Source: Plantago major
Taxonomy: Eukaryota; Streptophyta; Magnoliopsida; Lamiales; Plantaginaceae
Reading direction: 5' to 3'
Assembly: GCA_026545765.1 (NCBI GenBank)
Contig: CM048839.1
Span: 6,559,835-6,623,834, forward strand
Length of the DNA: 64,000 nucleotides
The notes beneath the pieces are model-generated. The model was not told the origin of the DNA. It worked only from the letters and a program-made list of their open reading frames with translations, and made no database searches. A program made the translations under genes and the position numbers. Of this stretch, positions 60,458 to 64,000 are shown one piece after another; within the stretch, counting starts at the first letter, position 1, and each line of letters starts with the position of its first letter.

Positions 60458-60547
60458 ATGGAAGGAGCTCGTTGCCTTACTGGGATCTGGTAGCTGTCTA
60501 GTAACAACGGTACTGCATGTAGTGTTTGCTTGTTAATGATTTTAGAT

Positions 60548-60840
60548 GTCTAGTTCCTTAACTTGGATGCAATGTCTAACTTTTGGTATATCTTTCTAGT
60601 CTGCCTTATTTTGAGATGTTTCTGCTAATGAAGTGTCTAGTTCTGTAACTGGGATGCAGCGTCTAACTTTTGGTATATCTTTCTAGTTGGCCTAATGAAG
60701 TTTGGTGATATTGTGTCGACTGTTATACGTAGTGCAAGTTTGGATGAAATCGAATGTCTCATCTTGACAGGTTCATGTCGATGATATTAGTTGTCTAGTT
60801 CTTGAACAAGGGTGCAGGGTCTTACTTCTGGTATATGAAC
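60548..60840 (+). repeat. Imperfect tandem repeat, three units
   Basis: Units starting near 60548, 60632 and 60790 share 'gtctagttc', 'ggatgca', 'gtctaacttttggtatat' and 'ctttctagt'. They lie in or just after the 3' untranslated region of the F-box/FBD gene. A (AGT)n microsatellite follows at about 60896-60915. Confidence 0.65.
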
Positions 60841-60919
60841 TGTCATATTAGTAACTGTTAAGTGTTATGGATAAGCTTTTACTGCCATAGATACAAAGTA
60901 GTAGTAGTAGTAGTAGATT

Positions 60920-61589
60920 AGAGATCTTTTGTAGACTCCATGATTGATCTTTACATCTTCAAGTGCACATAAATCAAAGATCTCCATTACTTAAGCTAAG
61001 GCTGGTCCGACCCCTTCGTAGCTTTAAGCCCATGGACGATGATAGGAGACGGCTAACTCTGTCTGTGGATGAAAGAAGCCATCAATACAACCGGAAAAAC
61101 ACCACGAAAAACAGAAACCGAAAAGACTGAAGGGAAGGTGTGGGGTTATCATAGTTGAGTTTAGGCAAAAAAAGAACCTCTCCCAACATAATCTGCAGCC
61201 ATTCTTGCTCCTTTAGCCATAATATGAATGTCTATTTAACCACCAAGCTTCGTCCATGGCTAAACCACAAAGTCCCCATGGCCGATTGGATGAGTACTCT
61301 ACGTCCATACACTTGAATACTTGATAGATTGCAAATCATACTTGGTAACAAATTTTACACAAAAAATGGGTATATAATATAGATACCAGATGGCTGGACT
61401 ACATATAATACCGATATTAGGCCCTACAGTTTTTTGTCTGTGGGTCAATGGTGTAGGATATAAATTTATTTATTGCATGAGTTTATTTTTAAAACTAGTA
61501 TTTAATTCAATGGTAAGTTAAGTATAAATTGCCATCGATTTGTTTTAATATTTCACCATTTCTATTTAAGATTACTTGGTATTGAAAAT
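60920..61589. other. Intergenic DNA, no gene seen
   Basis: No coding region or repeat could be supported. Confidence 0.4.
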
Positions 61590-61940
61590 TAAAGTTGGTT
61601 GGCTAGTTTTTTTTTTTTTTTAAAGAAGAAGTAGATCTTTTATTCACACACACAAAATATCATACAAGGCATGGTACGGAGGAGTAACAACATCTCTAGT
61701 TGTACCCTCAAGTTCTTTGTACATACACACCAAAAGCCACTGAGGAGTAGCTAACCAAACCCTAGACATCATCCTAAGGGGTACATGAGTAGGAAAAGGG
61801 GGATCTACTTCAAGCCAAAAACGAGAACTTGCAATCCTAGCCAAAAGATCAACTGCTAAGTTTGCTTCTCGATATATAACTTCCGCAACGGCATCACCTC
61901 CCTGCAAATACAATGCATCACATAAAGTTAGTTGGCTAGT
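61590..61940 (-). mobile_element. 5'-truncated LINE with RNase H end, poly(A) and TSD
   Basis: The insertion 61608-61922 is flanked by an 18-bp target duplication of the form taaagttggttggctagt (61590-61607 and, with one mismatch, 61923-61940). On the minus strand it encodes the last part of a plant RNase H-like domain (GGDAVAEVIYREANLAVDLL, with the REAN signature), a stop at 61644-61646, a short 3' tail and a poly(A) tract (plus-strand T run 61607-61620). This is the product of abortive target-primed reverse transcription of an L1-type element. Only about 315 bp were copied. Confidence 0.8.
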
Positions 61941-62073
61941 TGAAAACTCTTTTTCGAGGAAGTAATTATTAGTTAAACATAAAGTTTTGAAAGGAATACA
62001 CATTGGCGAGGATCGGAGGGAAGGACCGAATGTTTTTAAGTGAAAATATTAATGTTATATTTAAATAAGATTA

Positions 62074-62307
62074 AGTCTTCTGAGAAACAATCTATAGATA
62101 ATTTATCTAGGACGGACCTATAATATCAATAAAATCATTGATGCTATTAATCAAAACACCTATGCTCTCAACATTTGTGCTCTTTCATACTACAACAAGA
62201 TTTATTTAGTTAACAACATAGACGTTTTGATTAATAACATGGACGGTTTTATTAATAACATAGGTCATCTCTTGATAAATTATCTAGATACCGTCTCTTA
62301 TGAAACT
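62074..62307 (+). mobile_element. Foldback MITE, copy C
   Basis: Third copy of the family at 4687-5173, in the orientation of copy A. Shared words include 'acaacaagatttattta' or close form, 'taacaacatagacgttttga' and 'ttgattaataacatgga'. The ends AGTCTTCTGAGAAACAAT and CCGTCTCTTATGAAACT are imperfect inverted repeats. Confidence 0.75.
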
Positions 62308-62404
62308 TTTTGTTTACATAAATACTCAAATAGTGTTTTATGAGTGAATATTTTTAGTTTATTTTTATTTTTAAGTATAACGGTAATACTCATAATCATA
62401 AACT

Positions 62405-62745
62405 ATATATCCGTCCCGCTAAATGTGACTCCTTATATTTTATGGATGTCCTGTTTCGATTGACGCATTCTAAAAATATCAACAAATATAATTTTTTATT
62501 TTAGATCTCTCCTACTTCTTTCAATTATTTACATTTCTATCTCATATCTTTTATACTCTGGCATTTATTTTATCATTTAAATTGTTAGAGAGCACTTAGT
62601 GGAGAATTGAAACTCATAAAACTAATATAAAACTCTTAAATTTTTACTCTCACATTTTTTACATTATACTACCAAACAATAACTTCGATTTATTAAAAAC
62701 AATGTCGAAAATAAGTGAGACACGTTTAACCGGATGAAGTTTCGT
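62405..62745. mobile_element. Possible degenerate Stowaway-like MITE
   Basis: 'ccgtcccgctaaatgtgact' on the left resembles the complement of 'gagacacgtttaaccggatg' on the right, the style of Stowaway ends. No clean TA target was fixed. Confidence 0.4.
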
Positions 62746-62769
62746 TTATTGTATCTAGCTAGCCTACAT

Positions 62770-63345
62770 AGGCTCTGGTTGGTAAAACTAGCTGAAAAGT
62801 TAGCCGGTAGTCGATTAAGTAGTTGATAAGCTAGCTGGTAAACTAACTGATAAGCTAACTGATTTTGATGTAGGTGTTTAGCATATTAACTGATAAGCTA
62901 AATAGTATTTTGTAAAATGACATATAAGGGTATAACTCTTATTTTTATTTTAAACTTTTTCATTGTATTATTAGTCTATATTTTTTCAAATAATAATACA
63001 TCACATTTTTTTAAATCTCATTATTCGAATACTATATACTCAATGACTTTGCACCGCTACTTTAATTATATCATAAAAAATTATCAGAAGTTAAAAGAAA
63101 TATTGGTGATCATTTTAACTTAATAAGAAAAAATCGGTTATAAATGTTATGTATACATGTGTGCATTTCAAATAAAGTTGGATGAATTAAAAATAGACAA
63201 ATATAATAACAATTGTATATTTCTATTTATTTATTTTTAGCTCAGAAATATTTGTGGAATAAAAAGATAAGTGGTTTTTTAAGAGAAAGCTAACTTGCTT
63301 AATTTCTCAACCAACTAGCTGATCAGCTAGTCGATTTAGAATCTA
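62770..63345. repeat. AGCT-rich repeat, perhaps a non-autonomous element
   Basis: Both ends are rich in 'aactagctgataagct'-type words (62788-62890 and 63310-63335, roughly inverted), around an AT-rich centre without a gene. The 'ggttggtaaaactagctg' start resembles known plant hAT-like MITEs. Confidence 0.4.
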
Positions 63346-63369
63346 TGCGTTCACGTAATGAATTTTTTA

Positions 63370-64000
63370 GGGAAAATTACAAAAACCACCCCTTAAATAT
63401 ACCCCCTTTTCACATTCACCCCTAAATTGGCGTCTATTACAGATTCGTCCAAAATTAACAAAGACCTAATTTGAAAATTACATCCAAACCCAAAAGTCAA
63501 CTTTTTCACCTATTTTATCTTTTCTTTATAATTCAATAATTACATTAATTTTATTTATTCCAAAATACCCCCAACACTTTCAATTTCTTATTAAAAAGAC
63601 CCCAAAAAATTTACTTATTAAAATTTATACCCTTCTTATTCCCCACCACTCCACCACCTCATTCTTCCCTACCACTTCCAACCACCATCTCCTCCAACCA
63701 CAACCAACCATCTTCTTCCCCACCGCCACAACTCACAACTCACAACACTATCTTCTTCCCCACCGGATCTGGAGCAGGAAGCTCTGAGCTTCCGCCATGG
63801 AAGCTCCGATCTGGAGCTCCAGATCCGGCTTCCATGGTGGAAGCTTCCGCCATGGAAGCTCTGTCACGGAAGCTATCTGTCGGAGCTTCGGCCGGCAAGG
63901 TGATCGGGATGAGGGTGTATTCGGAAAAAAAAATTATTTTGTGGACTATTATGTTAGTTATGAAATTATTGGGGCTACTTGAAAATTTTTGGACTATTTT
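63370..64000. repeat. Intergenic repeat with GC-rich palindromic core
   Basis: Starts with a 'aattacaaaaaccacccctt' segment and leads into 63770-63880, where 'ggaagcttccgccatggaag' and 'gatctggagctccagatc' form nested palindromes. The small open frame 63797-63982 is a by-product of these repeats. Confidence 0.5.

Noticed and set aside
63797-63982. Small open frame at the right end
   Set aside because: Composed of nested palindromic 'ggaagct/agcttcc' words; no real protein features.
1-64000. CRISPR arrays, tRNA or rRNA genes
   Set aside because: None seen; the regular repeats found are minisatellites without spacers, as expected in plant nuclear DNA.

Overview
This is a stretch of eudicot-type plant nuclear DNA: AT-rich, intron-containing genes with GT-AG splice sites, plant gene families (COR413 cold-regulated membrane protein, CYP74 oxylipin P450, F-box/FBD) and plant transposon families (RepHel Helitrons with an RPA gene, Ty1/copia, PIF/Harbinger, Stowaway-like MITEs). 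The species cannot be named from the sequence alone. Most of the window is transposon-derived; host genes are few and widely spaced.

Layout. 1-3340: 5' part of a minus-strand Helitron whose 5' terminus is at 3340. 4687-5173: two adjacent, oppositely oriented foldback MITEs (third copy at 62074-62307). 5392-7015: small tandem repeats. 7220-15360: an old non-coding tandem duplication; unit 1 carries an inverted-repeat element and a Ty1/copia element (8665-14030), unit 2 a ~570 bp LTR-like insert. 15797-17368: an intact, intronless CYP74 gene on the minus strand. 17937 to at least 29650: a large minus-strand Helitron with a diagnostic 3' hairpin and CTAG end, a broken Rep-helicase gene (18182-24118), a 1.5 kb tandem array and an apparently open RPA1-like gene (27353-29649). 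Two F-box-like genes (30737-32870) follow on the same strand and may or may not belong to it. 33852-37446: diverged repeats, an inverted copy of the CYP74 5' end, G-rich minisatellites and a second Helitron 3' end. 38006-43507: a young minus-strand Ty1/copia element. 43770-44337: a solo LTR. 44842-45084: a Stowaway-like MITE. 46172-46402: a LINE-type 3' end. 46403-53425: a PIF/Harbinger element with a decayed transposase, a decayed Myb/SANT-like gene and an open GRF zinc-finger gene. 54763-56468: an intact four-exon COR413-PM gene with ABRE and DRE-like promoter motifs. 58704-60457: an F-box/FBD gene damaged in the F-box. 61590-61940: a 5'-truncated LINE with target-site duplication. The right end holds MITE-like and GC-rich repeats.

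The two clean host genes both belong to stress biology (oxylipin metabolism, cold acclimation), but nothing in the sequence links them functionally. The most interesting points are the open GRF gene inside a decaying Harbinger element, the near-identical inverted copy of the CYP74 start region 16.5 kb away, the Helitron with its RPA gene and adjoining F-box pair, and the nested history of the 7-15 kb duplication.
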